Part shown: in pieces, positions 35,601 to 47,542 of the stretch
Layout: every line of letters starts with the position of its first letter
Position numbering within the stretch: the stretch's first letter is position 1
Origin: Agelaius tricolor
Taxonomy: Eukaryota > Chordata > Aves > Passeriformes > Icteridae
Direction: 5' to 3'
DNA length: 64,000 nucleotides
Assembly: GCA_023055355.1 (NCBI GenBank)
Contig: JALJCS010000010.1
Coordinates: 22,273,001-22,337,000 of the forward strand
The notes under the pieces: generated by a model
Seen by the model: the letters and a program-made list of their open reading frames with translations, nothing else
Databases searched by the model: none
Told to the model about the DNA's origin: nothing
Translations under genes and position numbers: made by a program

Positions 35601-37049
35601 AATGGACGAATGTAAGCCCTCATTTAATGGGTAGGAGTTAGATAAGGTGATGCATAACTGTCAGCTGTGAATTTCCTTATATTTTCCTCCTCAAAATTTG
35701 GTACCAGGCTTTGTACCAGAGACAGAATGCTGTATTAAATCATCCATAATCTTCTCCAGCAAGATGATTTCTGTGTTTCCAGTGATGTCTGTCAATGAAC
35801 TAAAAGCATGTCTCTCTAAATCTTGCATGAAGTGGGAACTGGCCGCTTGCTAAAATGCAATGTACCTGCAGCACAAAATAGTTCCGTTTCCAAACTACAC
35901 AATATTTAATAAGCAATGTGATGCAGAATGCAATAACTATTAATAAAGCCACTCCACTGAATTGATTTTAGCATGATTAAACTTTTCTTTACCTTATTTC
36001 ACAGTCCATTTGGAATGTTCTATTTTTCCTTTAATGGCAAAGGAAAATCTGATCTTGAACAAAACACAGCAGCATAAATTCAAGGCAGCATATGGCACAG
36101 ATGAACATAAAGCTTTATCAGGAAAAAGCAACAGCACCAAAATCAAAACTCCAAGCTGTGACACCAGGTAATTGATTTAGACAGAAGAGCACCTGTATGC
36201 ATTGAGCAGTGAGGAGCTGTCAGCAATGGGCCAAGTTACAGTTTTTCAAGGTTTTTTTGAGAGTATGATCATGCAAATAAATGCATCTTAGTGGAAGGTA
36301 GGAAGAGAAGGAGAGAGTTTGCAGCTTTGGTCTCTTTTTGGGTAAAGTCCAGACCTGTTCAAGACTATTCCTCCTCTGCTTACCACGGAGAGCCCCTTGC
36401 TTCAGGAGAAACAACCCTCTAAATGCAGACCAAGTTTAACATTATTGCTCAGGGAGAGGTGTTTCCCATTCACTAAAACACCAGGACTGCATGGTTGTAT
36501 TTTTCAGGGTGGCAATACAGACCTTGCTCCTTGTAGAAAACCATATTGGCATAGAGGGGATAGGATGACAGCTATCTGTGGGTGAAAAGCAGATCCAGAT
36601 TTTTAATCTAAGGTTCAGTTTAGAAGACCAGCTACTTCAATCCAGGAGTCTTCTTCCTCCCTTTCATGGGTTGAAGTGTTACAGCACTTGTCAGGTAAGT
36701 GGGAGCTGTGGGTCTGAGTTTCCTCAGCATGAGCTCTCTAACCCTTAAGCTTTCTCATGAGATAGGAATTTCTCTGGTAGACTTTTGCAAAACAATATAA
36801 GCTGTCACAGCCTGCTGTGCATGTGGTCCAAGGCCAGCTGTATGTTTTGCACTTAAAGCCCTGTGCAACTGATACTCATGATGCTGCACATCCAGTTGTG
36901 TCAATGGTAGACTCCTGCTCCAATGACTTTGTAGGAAACTACATAGGCAGTCCTGCCTAAAGACCTAAATATTAATGAATTACTAGTGCTCAGAGTGCAG
37001 TGCAAGATTAAAGTGTATGATACACAGGCTCAGCTGTCTCCAGAGAGGG
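32688..37049. other. Non-coding unique sequence with two simple repeats
   Basis: No gene is recognised. T-rich runs occupy 33424-33470, and an eight-unit GA repeat lies at 34342-34357. The stretch 35930-36180 (around ccactgaattgattttagca and catgattaaac) has the complex AT-rich texture of conserved non-coding DNA. The rest shows no named structure. Confidence 0.45.
34342..34357. repeat. GA microsatellite, eight units
   Basis: Eight uninterrupted ga dinucleotides lie in purine-rich sequence that extends from about 34318 to 34360. Confidence 0.9.
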
Positions 37050-37400
37050 GTGGTTTTGTAGGTGTTGGATATGGCCGGTTTTGGAAATGAAAATTGTCAA
37101 ATGTAGGGCACAACGGCTTTGATAAATGACTGATGGACTGAAACTGAAGACAAAAGTACATGATGGAAGGCATTTGCCACCTGCAATGTATCAAGTCCTT
37201 TCCATCAGCAGACCCAGTGTGACTGATGGAGCACACATTCACGCTTGCTCCGGCTGTAAAATGAAATGTATTAACTCAAACCACCACGGTTTATGTTCCG
37301 TTTTCCCTTCTAACAGGGGTAGGTTAGGAGTGTTCACAAGGTCACTCCTGGTGCCTCAACGTCTTCACCGACAGATGGCAACTTGATGAGCTGTGGTAAT
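37050..37400. promoter_or_regulatory. CpG-retaining block, candidate conserved regulatory element
   Basis: Eight CpG sites fall between 37075 and 37370 (ggccgg, acaacggc, tcacgctt, tccggc, cacggtt, tccgtttt, caacgtc, accgac), while the flanking kilobases have very few. Overall GC content is ordinary, so this is not a CpG island. Retention of CpG at normal GC suggests low germline methylation or selection. Near the right end ccgacagatggca (37368-37380) matches the CTCF core consensus at most positions. No coding frame is supported. Confidence 0.3.
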
Positions 37401-37795
37401 GCCATCATTTCCACTCATGTGCCTGTATCCCGAGGAGTCCTGAGCATTTGCAGCTCAATAAAATACAGGATCTTACTGTGCCTCAAGAGAAACAATTATA
37501 AAGGACACCACTTCCCACCCCATGGGACCACAGGCAGCAGGCTGCAGAAGTTGCCTGAGTTTTCCATCACGCCAGAATCTCTTTTGCAATTCATTGCCAT
37601 TGATGTTTCTAAACCTGTCTGTCTGACAGCCCCTGTTACAGCAGACAGACTGTCTGGGAGCTGACAGTTTTATCTGTATCTCTTTCACACCTCTTTAGGG
37701 ATAATTTTTGATGTGAGGTAGGTTTTGATCAACTGCCTCCCCTCTTATATGCTCAGCTAAACAAGCTATTTGATTTTTTTTATATATTGTGATGG

Positions 37796-37851
37796 GTAAA
37801 TATGTCACTCATGTTGTGGAACATATTGGCAACAGGAGATGTAAATATGTC
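37796..37851. repeat. Direct repeat of gtaaatatgtc
   Basis: The 11-mer gtaaatatgtc occurs at 37796-37806 and again at 37841-37851, a period of 45 bp. The word includes gtaaata, a forkhead-type core. It may be two copies of a binding site or a trace of an old duplication. The sequence between them shows no extended similarity. Confidence 0.5.
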
Positions 37852-38286
37852 GTAGATGATGGTTACAAGCCTCACTGATCATCCTGAGCTTGAATTAAGG
37901 GTTATTTTTGTACTGCCTTTGCAGATGCTAGCAACCAGTTCTACTGCCTTTGAAATCCAAGGAAATGCTTTGGGACCACATGAAAGCAGCCACTTTCCAT
38001 AAATGTAGAAGACACTGGTATTTTTCACATTCATGTGTATTTTTGTCTATTTTTGTCCATGGGAATAAATAGGGCCAGAGAGAAGCAAGTAAGAATAGCT
38101 CTCCCATGTGAATTAGCCAAGAGGAAAGGGGTTATGGAAATTTTCATAGATCTTCTTTTCGGAAGCCCTCCCCTGCTATCACTTGGGCAATCCAAGTAAT
38201 CCTGCAGGAATCAACAACAGAACATGTTTTTCCCAAGAATGGTGCATAATGAAAAAAGACATTTTATGCTCCTGTCTTTTGCTCAT

Positions 38287-38309
38287 GGGGGGGAGGGTGG
38301 TGGGAAGGG
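38287..38309 (+). other. G-quadruplex motif
   Basis: Four or more G runs (G7, then a, GGG, tggt, GGG, aa, GGG) fit the canonical G3+N1-7 pattern on the plus strand. It lies in non-coding DNA with no gene start nearby. Such motifs can form stable four-stranded structures in single-stranded DNA or RNA. No function is evident. Confidence 0.75.
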
Positions 38310-41300
38310 TGTAGACACATGGTCGTGAACCCCACTCTTAAATGTCAGAAGGACAAGGAGAAAGTAAAGCTGCTGTGTTAAAAGAAATCAGATTTTCTTC
38401 TGGGGACAGGCTTCATGCAGCCCATGGCTTGCCCAAGTCTTTCAGTCCCTCTGCCTGTAAGGGCACAAATCCCTCTAACACCATCCTAGAGTACAAGCCC
38501 TGTGCACCAAGTCCTTCATGTCCAGGTCTGTCCCTTCCTACAGATGACATTGTCTCAGCTGAGCTGCATGGCTGTAAAACTATTGCTGACCAACATCTCT
38601 CTTTAGTTGACTCTAGTGAACCTTTTGTTTTATTCCAAGTTCAACACTGGAGAAGTTGGACTGAATCTTTAATTCCTTCTTCCTCTTAAGTGGTTCTGAG
38701 AACTGCTCCTACAGAGTTTTCTGCTTTGCTTTACTTTATGTTCTGCTTCGCTGTATTTTGTATGCTTTTCCTTTTCCCCTTTTTTCTTTTGATTTTTTTT
38801 CATTGTTTCTATACTAAAACAGTGGTTGAAAATCCACATGCAAGTGAATGTCAAGAATCAAGAATTACACTCTGTTAATGTTCTTTCAAAATGTCTTCTG
38901 ATGTAAGAAATGGAAGAGCACCTCTATCTTTTCAAGCCAATCACCAGCCCTTGTTCCAGCCAGATGATTTCCTTGCTGATAGGGTTATGTTTTGTGGCCA
39001 TGTAAACTCCACATGAGTGTGTTTTTGACAAGTTGTCAGGACCAACCATCTGGAGTGATATCCTGGTGTATTTTTTTCACACTTAAAGCATCAACCAGAG
39101 AAAACCAGTGTAATGATCATCTTGTAAAGTGATGTCTTAGAATCATATTAGCAGGGAAACAAATGTGCTAAGAATGCTGTTAGCATCTATCCCAGGAGGT
39201 AGAATAATTGAAGGTGTTTATTGGGGATTTGTCATGAAAAGAATAACTGATTTAAGACAGTATTGCTCTGGAGAAAGAGAAGGTTTTGAACTTCATTAAG
39301 ACAAAACTTTTGGACCTGGCATAATTAGAGTTCTTTTCTAAAGTTAAAAAATTAGGATGGCCTTTTCTGTGACCATGAAATATTTCTGATAAAGCTGAAT
39401 ATGGATTTCTTCTAAATGAATATGAAATTATCCAGTAATAGATTCTGAATTTGGGGAGAGGCGAGTGCATTCCTCAGAAAGGAGGGGAGAAGGGATTTCC
39501 CCCCCATACTTCTCTCTGCAAGGAAGTAATATTGTTAGGGTTTGGTGATTTTTATCATAAATACTGGTTACCACCACCCTGAGGATACTCTCCTCAGAAT
39601 TAAACCATAGCTTTGGGTGCCTTTGGGGACTGACTTGTACTAAGAAATGCTCAACATTGGCAGCAAGGAATGCACATTCATATCTGAGGCTGTCCAAGGT
39701 ACATGATTTGTCTATTATAAAGTTTTAATTAACGGATGCTACTGCACTGACAAATTAGCCATTGTGCTGTGGAGACCCGTGTCAGTGAATTTGTGTCTTC
39801 AGTGAAGAATAAAATTTTTCACAGTGGGGACCCATTGCTCTCACTTTGTGTTTGTATAGCATCCATTACAACAAGGTCTTGATTTCACTTTTTGGTCCAT
39901 TGCTATAACATAAGTATTACAGTAAAAATTAGAGCACTATAATTATTCACCATCATAATTTTCTGTGAATGTCTCTGTTAGTTTTACCACATAGACTTTA
40001 CAATATGTATCAAAGAAATGAACAATGAACTTATTTTGCCACAGTTGTCTCTTAAAATACATCTGTCTAACATCTGACAATCAGGCTCTGTTTTGCCTGA
40101 GAAATCCCCTCGGGGCAGAGCAGCTGAGAAATGCTGAACCAAAGGTACTGTGGGAATTGTTTCCCTTCATGATTAACTCTCCTCCCAAAGGCTGAATGAA
40201 CACGTAACTATTCATTAGAGGTCTGCTAATAGCTGGGCATATTCAGTTCCTTGTAGGATTAATCCAGAAATTCGTGCAATTGGGCTAAAAATTTCTCAAA
40301 AACCAGGAGTTTTGAGATCAGACCAGAGCAGAAGTCTGCAGCCTTGGAGATCACCTGCATCCCTGAAGGGCAGTGACTCCTGGGAACTGGGAAGAAGCCC
40401 AGAGAACTGGGATGTGGATTTGACCAGACATAAGAGTTCCTTACAGCACTTTCTGCAAGCCTTTCTGAGTGGAGGCATCCCAGAGCTCTGCTGAGCCCAG
40501 GCTGAGTGTGCCTTGCCAGTGATGTTGCCATCAATCTCTGAAGCCCTTCAATAGATCAGAATAAAAGACCATGCAGTCCTATAGGACTTTAGGTTACAAA
40601 CCGCAGAAGTAATTAATTGTCAGAAAAATGTTTGTAGTAGAGATCTGCCCTCAGTATCTATAGAACTGTTGCCTGTTTTGTTTATGCATTGTGCATCCCT
40701 TTTTAACAACCTTCTTATTTTTATGGCACATTTTCTCATTTCCCAAACTCCTGTTTTTCCATATATTACAAGCTTTTATGTTGTGCTTTACTAGTGGATC
40801 TGAACTTCAAAATTGTTGAAACTAAAGTGCTATTGCCATAGTTTCTTTATGTTTCCAATTTCTTGTATTTGTTTTCATTAATCATGCCTTTCTTCACAGG
40901 TGGTTTCTTGTATTACAGTGCTATTGATGCGAGAAAAGCACAGGATTCTTTTTCCTCTCTCATACATTCACTTTCCCCATTTGAATTACACCTGTTGCGT
41001 TTATAAATGACCATCCCTTCAAGGCATTTGGGCACTTAGATGAGAAATGCTGATGAAAGAGCTTTGAGACACTCCTGTCCATTTGCTGTTAATTTAGGCA
41101 GCAGCCACAGCTCATGGATTTCTATCTATCTGCATCCAAATCTCTGGGTGGTTGTGTTCTGCTTCTTGCATTGCAAATAGAGGAGAAAAAAAACCAAACA
41201 AAAGAGAGAGAGTAATATGCAAGAGTACAAGAGTATAATAAGAAAACAAGTGAAGGGTCAAAATGGTGTAGATGTAGCACATTTTTCTCCATATGCTGAA

Positions 41301-44300
41301 AGAACAACGTCTGTTCAGCTTTGGGAGAAGTCATAGTACAAACTTGAACATAAAATAAGGTATGTATAGGAAGGAAAAATGAATTATTCTTGGTCTTTTT
41401 TACTGATAGGAGTCACTCCAGAATAGACAAATGTTTAAAACCATACTTTATTTTGTGCTCCCACCCCTCCAGGGACTAATAATGAAAATCAGTCTTTCAG
41501 ATTTCAGACACACATGAGGCTTTTAAAGGTATCTATTTACTTATTGCATTAATGAGAATTATAACACTAATAAAGTATGTTACAACAAACTCCCAAACCT
41601 AGAATTACAGTATGTAGTGCTCTAACTTCTCTTTGTCCTCTTGATGAGCAAAAGGTCCAGAAAAATACCAGGCCATCTTGCTGGATCTTACTGTACTTTG
41701 ATGGAGTTCATCTAGAAGGAGTCTTAACATCTTTGGTGACTGGGGAAAAAGAGGCCACAGTGGATCACAGGAAAGAAAGGGCTGTGCTTGCATCAGCAGA
41801 ACTCACAGCCTCAACTCCAGCTCATGGTTTCTGCAGAGTGCCAGAACTCCTTCAACTCAGCTTGCTGGGAGCTAAGACAGGGCTGAACCACAGCTTTAAT
41901 GAATTTTTTCACTACTAATACTCTTGTACTGCCTTAAATATCTAAGAGTCAAAATGTAAATGAAGATAGCACACAATCAAACCTTAGGTACCCTATACTG
42001 AGATCCCTTTACAGCCCCAGTGACAAATTGGTGACGTGCTTGTCCTTCATCTTCCACTCCCAGGTCCCTGCTGTTTCTTTTGGTCTCCTGTGAATTTTGT
42101 TTCACCTCTCCTGTTACACCTGAATTCTGGTCTTGATCTGTCAAGACTAAAATAAATTCTCCTTTTTTGTTAAGCAGGTTTGGATCAGGGTCTCTGGGAT
42201 GAGAATGGCAGTTTAATGGGAGACTTTGGCTTTGGAAATGGAGAGGAGAGAAAAACAGCTGTCAATAAACCTGGACTTTCTCAACTGATGGCTATTATGG
42301 GAGCATATGTATGGCCTCTTGCTGTCCCTGTGTCCTTCCTTTTTCCTCTTCAGTCTATTTTGAGAAAAGCAGGTATTTTTCTCTCTTGGTGCAGGATGTG
42401 GCACATTTTTCACCTTGCAGTAGCATACAAACCAAAACCATTAAAACAGCCAAAGACCATCACAGCAGCATGGCGGGATCATAAAAATGGGCCCACCTCT
42501 GCTCTGGAAATGGCTCAACTTTATTTTCCACCTGCCATGTTGCCATAACAAATAAGAGCACACCTACAGACCTGTGGGAAGGGCATCCATTATTTCTCCA
42601 TCCAGGTTCTGCACAAAAATTGAGCTCAGCTTTTGTGCAGTCCCTTTCAGCCTCCCTGTCCATTATTAACCCAGAGATTTGCTGTTGCTTGGGTTGTATT
42701 TTTACTGCATTAGCTCCTGAGGGTCAGATCTTACCTGCTTGCAGAATCTGTAGTAAAACACCTGCGTTGTCTGCTAGAGTCAAAAATCTGATCCTAAATG
42801 TAAACCCAGAATAAACATATTTAATCCTGTCCTAATTCTTACTGTATTTATCCCAAAGAATTTCAGGAATTATGGAAGATAAAAAGCTGTCTTGAGAGCA
42901 GTCAGAAACTGGTTTTTGGTAGATACAAATTCCAATTCTTACCGATATTTTCTTCATACATCTGTTGAAGAAAATAATGGGTGTTAACCCATTGATAAAG
43001 TGCAATCTCATGTGCAAGGCACAGAGTACCACAACACTTTACTGAGGTATATCACTTAGGGAATGTCTATAGGTACTGAAAGAAATGTATTCAGACTGAA
43101 GAATACAAATGCCATTTTAAATGAGCAGTTAAAACTTTGCATGGGGCTTTCACTGGCATTCTAGTCTACACTGAAGAGAGCTGGCCTGTATCCTGCCATT
43201 GCTCCAGGGTGACCTGGAGGCACTCTCTGTCCTCTTCTCTCCTTTTTCTTTCCTGGCTTTTTACTACTTCAATTTGTATGCAGACTGGGATGTGGTGGGA
43301 CTCTGATTAGGCTCTGCTGTAATAGAACTAGCGGGTTGATTAAATTTTTTTTCTTCTGTTTTACTTGAGGAACCTTGCAATGCTCAGGATGGTGGGAAAA
43401 AGTGGAAGTCCTTGAGCCCAAAATCTATCACCCAGAAGGCAAGTCAAGCAAACTTCTCCCTGCTTCCTTTTTGAAGCCAGTCCTATGGCTCAGGGAGTCT
43501 CAATTCTCAGTTTTACTGAAACTGCAGTCCAAGAAGACAAAGTGAAAACCATTGATAGCTTAGCCTAAAGAAAGACTGGTCTGTACATGTGAGAAAAGTC
43601 CACACAACTCCATATTCTTCTGCAGAGCTGGGACAGCCAAAAGGTTGGCTTTGCACTGCCTGCTCTGTCTTGGATAAACTTCCCATCTCTTGGGCAAGCA
43701 AATGAAAGCACACTTGGGATGGGTGCTTCTTCACCAGCCAACAAAGAGGCTGACATTGCCTGCCTTACCAGAGCTGACAGTGTGCAGAAGTGGGACTTCT
43801 GCAGCACATCTTCCAGGCTGGGCTGCGTGCAGCTGGATGTTCAGCTTCCCAGATGCCTTGGGTGCACTGGTGCTTTCTGCCAATGGCATATCTTGGCCTT
43901 TGTAGAGTAAAAACATCTCCAGGCTATCTTTTAGCATTTCAAAGAGCACAGGATTGCTCTGAATTCTACAGTTTGGGTGAGAAATGGCAGCACAGGGTGC
44001 ATCCCTGCTGCTGGCAGAGATAAGCACTGTGTTTCCCACAGGCAATCTGCCTGAGCCCTGCTGCAAATATCTGCCTCTGCCCTGCCCTTCCCCAGGCCCA
44101 GCAAAGGCTGGCTGCAGCTAGAGACTGGGTCCTGTTTTATGGTTCTCCAGCCAGCCTGGGAAGACCTGGCACAACACAGTTGTCAGCCAGATTGGCCCTG
44201 ACAAGTATCATATGCTTTCCTGCTCCTGTTAACTGCCTGCCTCTCTCCCCAGCCTGGCTGTCACTCAGCCCCAGGAGCAGGTGCATCAGCATCTCTGTGT

Positions 44301-47300
44301 AACTGCCTAAGAGGCAATAAATCCTCGCATTTGCCAGGTGTAATTGTCATTCAGCAAAGCCAGGGATAGACAGCCTTGTCTTTACCCTGCTGAAGATAGG
44401 CTCTGTCCCTCTCTCCTTCTCATGGCTGTCCCCAATGTGTCATACTGTGGTTATTGAGAACTTCTTTTAAATAATTTCCCTGCGGTTGGAAGATGCCCCA
44501 GTGCTCACATTACTCACACTTGTCAAAACCGAGCAAAGATAGTAAAACATCCCTCTGGTGTCCTGAGGCTTTGGGCTGTCTTTCCTCATGCTGTACTTGG
44601 CTTAAAGTACCCTCTGACTCTTGGTTTCAGGATGAAGAGGATGTTTGCATGCCTGAGGGAGGAATACTGTCCAGACAGGACTCCTGAGCCCTATTCCTGC
44701 TCCTCTGAGCTGTGAGGGACTTGTAGGAAAATTATCTTTTTGACTACAACACAGTCTTGCACCAGTTAGCCTGTGATCCTGACTATACATTATTGACCTA
44801 GTTTACCCTGGAACTCATTTGGAATCTAGTCTCTGTTTAATGTCCTTACATGGGATAACTTTCTGCTTCTTGAATTTATCAAAGTATATGTATTAAGATA
44901 TTTGGAGCCTTAGCTTGTGTACATGAAAGCCAAAGGCAATTGTTGAGTGCCTGTGTTGAATTAAGTGCTTAAATAATTTAAGGGCATCTAAGTTATAGGC
45001 TTGTTCAGATTAAAACATGTTCTTAAACTGCATAATTGCACAGCATCTGGTCAAATATAGCCCTGATCACAAGCAGCCTTGCAAGAGAAGGCATGGGTAG
45101 CACCCTTGATATTGCCTGCCAGTCATGCTGTATAATTAATAAATGTGCTTCCTCCCTCAAAGCTGTAACATAGCTATTTCCACTGAGTCTGATCCTGAGC
45201 TGGGACATGCAATTTAAGGGCAAAGTGCTATTATTGCTAAACATTAGTGTAGAGATTACCTTTCCAAAAAGCAATCTCACCTCTGCCCCCAGTAAGGAAT
45301 CTCAGCAAAGTGCTGCACATTGCTCCTCACATGGGCCAGCCCCATAGCAAGGTGCTGTGTGTACCCTGGTGCCCTTGCTTCCTTGCAGTTTTTATTTTGA
45401 AATACCTCCCTTACAGCGCAGCCTTATTTTAGGTGACGTCTGAGTTTCATTTAATGCACTCTTGAAGAAGCACAGGTTCAGTCTGACTCCTGTAGCTCAT
45501 CCAGGCACCTTTTCCAGAGTAACAATACCTCTTTTGAGAGTGCAAATCGGGTCCCCACAGCTAGTGGAACATGGGAGCCCTGTGTGACAGTCCTGCACTG
45601 CTCTGAGTCAAACACCCTGTTTAACTGGAGGGGAGGATGTCACTCAGATGGAAAATGCCTCAGAATGGAACTAGTGCTAAGAGGCCATGGTTCAAACTTT
45701 TTGTGTTCAAGTTGGTGCAAGAAATTTAGACTTCACTACTACCTGTGTTCCTCATGATGAGACATAATCCATATGAGACAAAGTCCACAGGGAGTTTGTT
45801 ATTTTTCCCCATCAGGACAGTGACATTTACAGCTCTAGCAATTTCAGTGAATATTGCTGCTTTACTGTCTCATAATGACAATCCTTTGGCTCTGCCATCC
45901 TGCCACAGTGCTGAGAAAAAGCCTTGGGGTATTTTACCAGCACATGAGCTGGACTGACCAGCTCTTTTCTGTTAGTCCTGCTGTGATCCTGGGGAAAGCA
46001 CTGGTTAAATCCAGAGTAATACCATTATTCATGGTAGTTTTAAGTCATAGTAACTTCTCATGTAATGTAAAGCATAATTTCATTAAATTAGGTACTCGAG
46101 ATGGAAGAGCTCAGCACTCACAGCAGTTAACAGTCAGCAGGATGTCCCTGAGCTGGGCAAACATCCCTGCTGCTGGCTGCCATCTGAGGATGCTGGAACT
46201 TCCTGGAGAGAGCTTTGGCTCAGGTGGTGATGTTGGCATATTCACTGCAGAGATCCAGGCTCATGCAGCAGGAGGCTGACACGTGGCTGGTGGGGGTGGG
46301 TTCCCTATGAAAGGTGAAACTGGCAGGGTGTCTGTGGAGCTGGGCTTGTGCTGAGCCATGGGCAGCACCCTGGGTCACTGACAGGATTGCTGGGGCAGGA
46401 GAGGTCTTTTGGCAGGGCTGCTGTGGGCTGCTGCCTGCAAGCACACTCACCTCCCTTACATTGCTCCAGTGTGGGCACCATGATGGGGCCAAGGGCTGAC
46501 GTTTCTAGTTTTTCCAGGGAAAACTGTGTTTGGGTTTTCTCAAGATGTATGCTTTCCTACAGCAAGATGCTAAAGTGCTGGAGATGAAGCAGACAGGTCA
46601 TGCTTTTTCCACTCATTTGCAGATACTCCAGCAATTATCTCCACTGTATCAGTCCACAGCATGATGCTAAGCAGGGAACACTAAGCCCCAAGGTCACCTT
46701 CAGCACTAAGGGCACAAATGAGGAGAGAAAACCAAGTTAAGAAAAAAAAAAAGAGACTAGGAGTTTCTTCTGAATGCATCGACATGAATATCCACCAGCA
46801 AGGAAGAGAACATAGGAATGGGATGTGTCATGTAGGTCAGTGGAGTGATGCTCCTGGAACATCCCCTCTTGATTTCAGCAAATTCCAGGTGTTACTGTGG
46901 CATACAATTTAATTCCCTTTCCTACTTCTCTGGTAGTAATTTTTTCCCCCAACACACTGCAAATTCACAGCCTCCTTGTTTGTTACCTCAACCCTGTCTT
47001 TCTCCTACTGGTGCATCTTCATAAATGTCCTGCTTCTGTGGTGGTAAGGACAGTATGATTGAGATAGAAATAGGAGGAGGATAAGGACAAGGGTTGACTT
47101 CAACAAATATTCCCAGGAAATTTCCTATGAATATCTGTGCATAAGTGCCTGGGTACAGACAGCATGGCAAGGAGGCAACTGAGTGGGAGAAGATAGAGAA
47201 AAAAGGCAGGGAGAGCAGGCCATGCTCATTTGCCATTCTTAGTTTCTATACTAGCTGTGGAGGGGTGAATTTGGCCTTTCACTGTGCTCTTGATGTTTTG

Positions 47301-47426
47301 TTCCACTTGTGTAGGGGGATACAGTATGGGCAAATGAAGGTGGTACAGAATGTAATCTTAAGAATTGCAGCTGAACCAATTACTAAAGATTGGGAGCAGG
47401 CCTGATGTTAACATCCACACCTGTAG
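38310..47426. other. Non-coding unique sequence
   Basis: No gene or named transposon is recognised across this 9-kb stretch. An imperfect inverted pair aggctggct (44105-44113) and agccagcct (44149-44157) could form a 9-bp stem. The segment 44040-44400 is GC-richer and complex. Frames up to 141 codons (45854-46279) carry no domain. A few acceptor-like pyrimidine tracts, for example before 43366, lack a matching donor. Confidence 0.5.
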
Positions 47427-47478
47427 CCAATAAGAAGAGTGTTATAAAAGAGTGGATTGGTGGGAACTGGAGTCAGTT
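47427..47478 (+). promoter_or_regulatory. CCAAT/TATA/initiator cluster, possible core promoter or LTR promoter
   Basis: CCAAT at 47427-47431 is followed after 11 nt by a consensus TATAAAA at 47443-47449. The initiator-like word tcagtt (47473-47478) has its A at 47475, 32 nt downstream of the first T of the TATA box, which is the usual TATA-to-start distance. CCAAT lying so close to TATA is unusual for host genes and more like a retroviral LTR U3 region. No LTR ends, primer-binding site or retroviral frame were seen nearby. All three words in correct order and spacing is suggestive, but no transcript evidence exists here. Confidence 0.35.
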
Positions 47479-47542
47479 GGCTACTGTGAGGACAAGGAAG
47501 AGTCAGTATCTGCAGGAGCTGCCTACAAGAAACATCAAGGAG
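47475..47542 (+). other. Possible non-coding first exon
   Basis: If transcription starts at the initiator A, the next plausible donor is aaggag|gtatga with GT at 47543-47544, giving a 68-nt first exon with no ATG. It would be an untranslated leader of a lncRNA or of a gene beyond this window. The donor is only a moderate match to consensus. It depends entirely on the predicted promoter. Confidence 0.18.

Noticed and set aside
43334..43470. Pyrimidine tract and AG before an open segment, acceptor-like
   Set aside because: No donor follows at a sensible distance and the encoded peptide is not recognisable.
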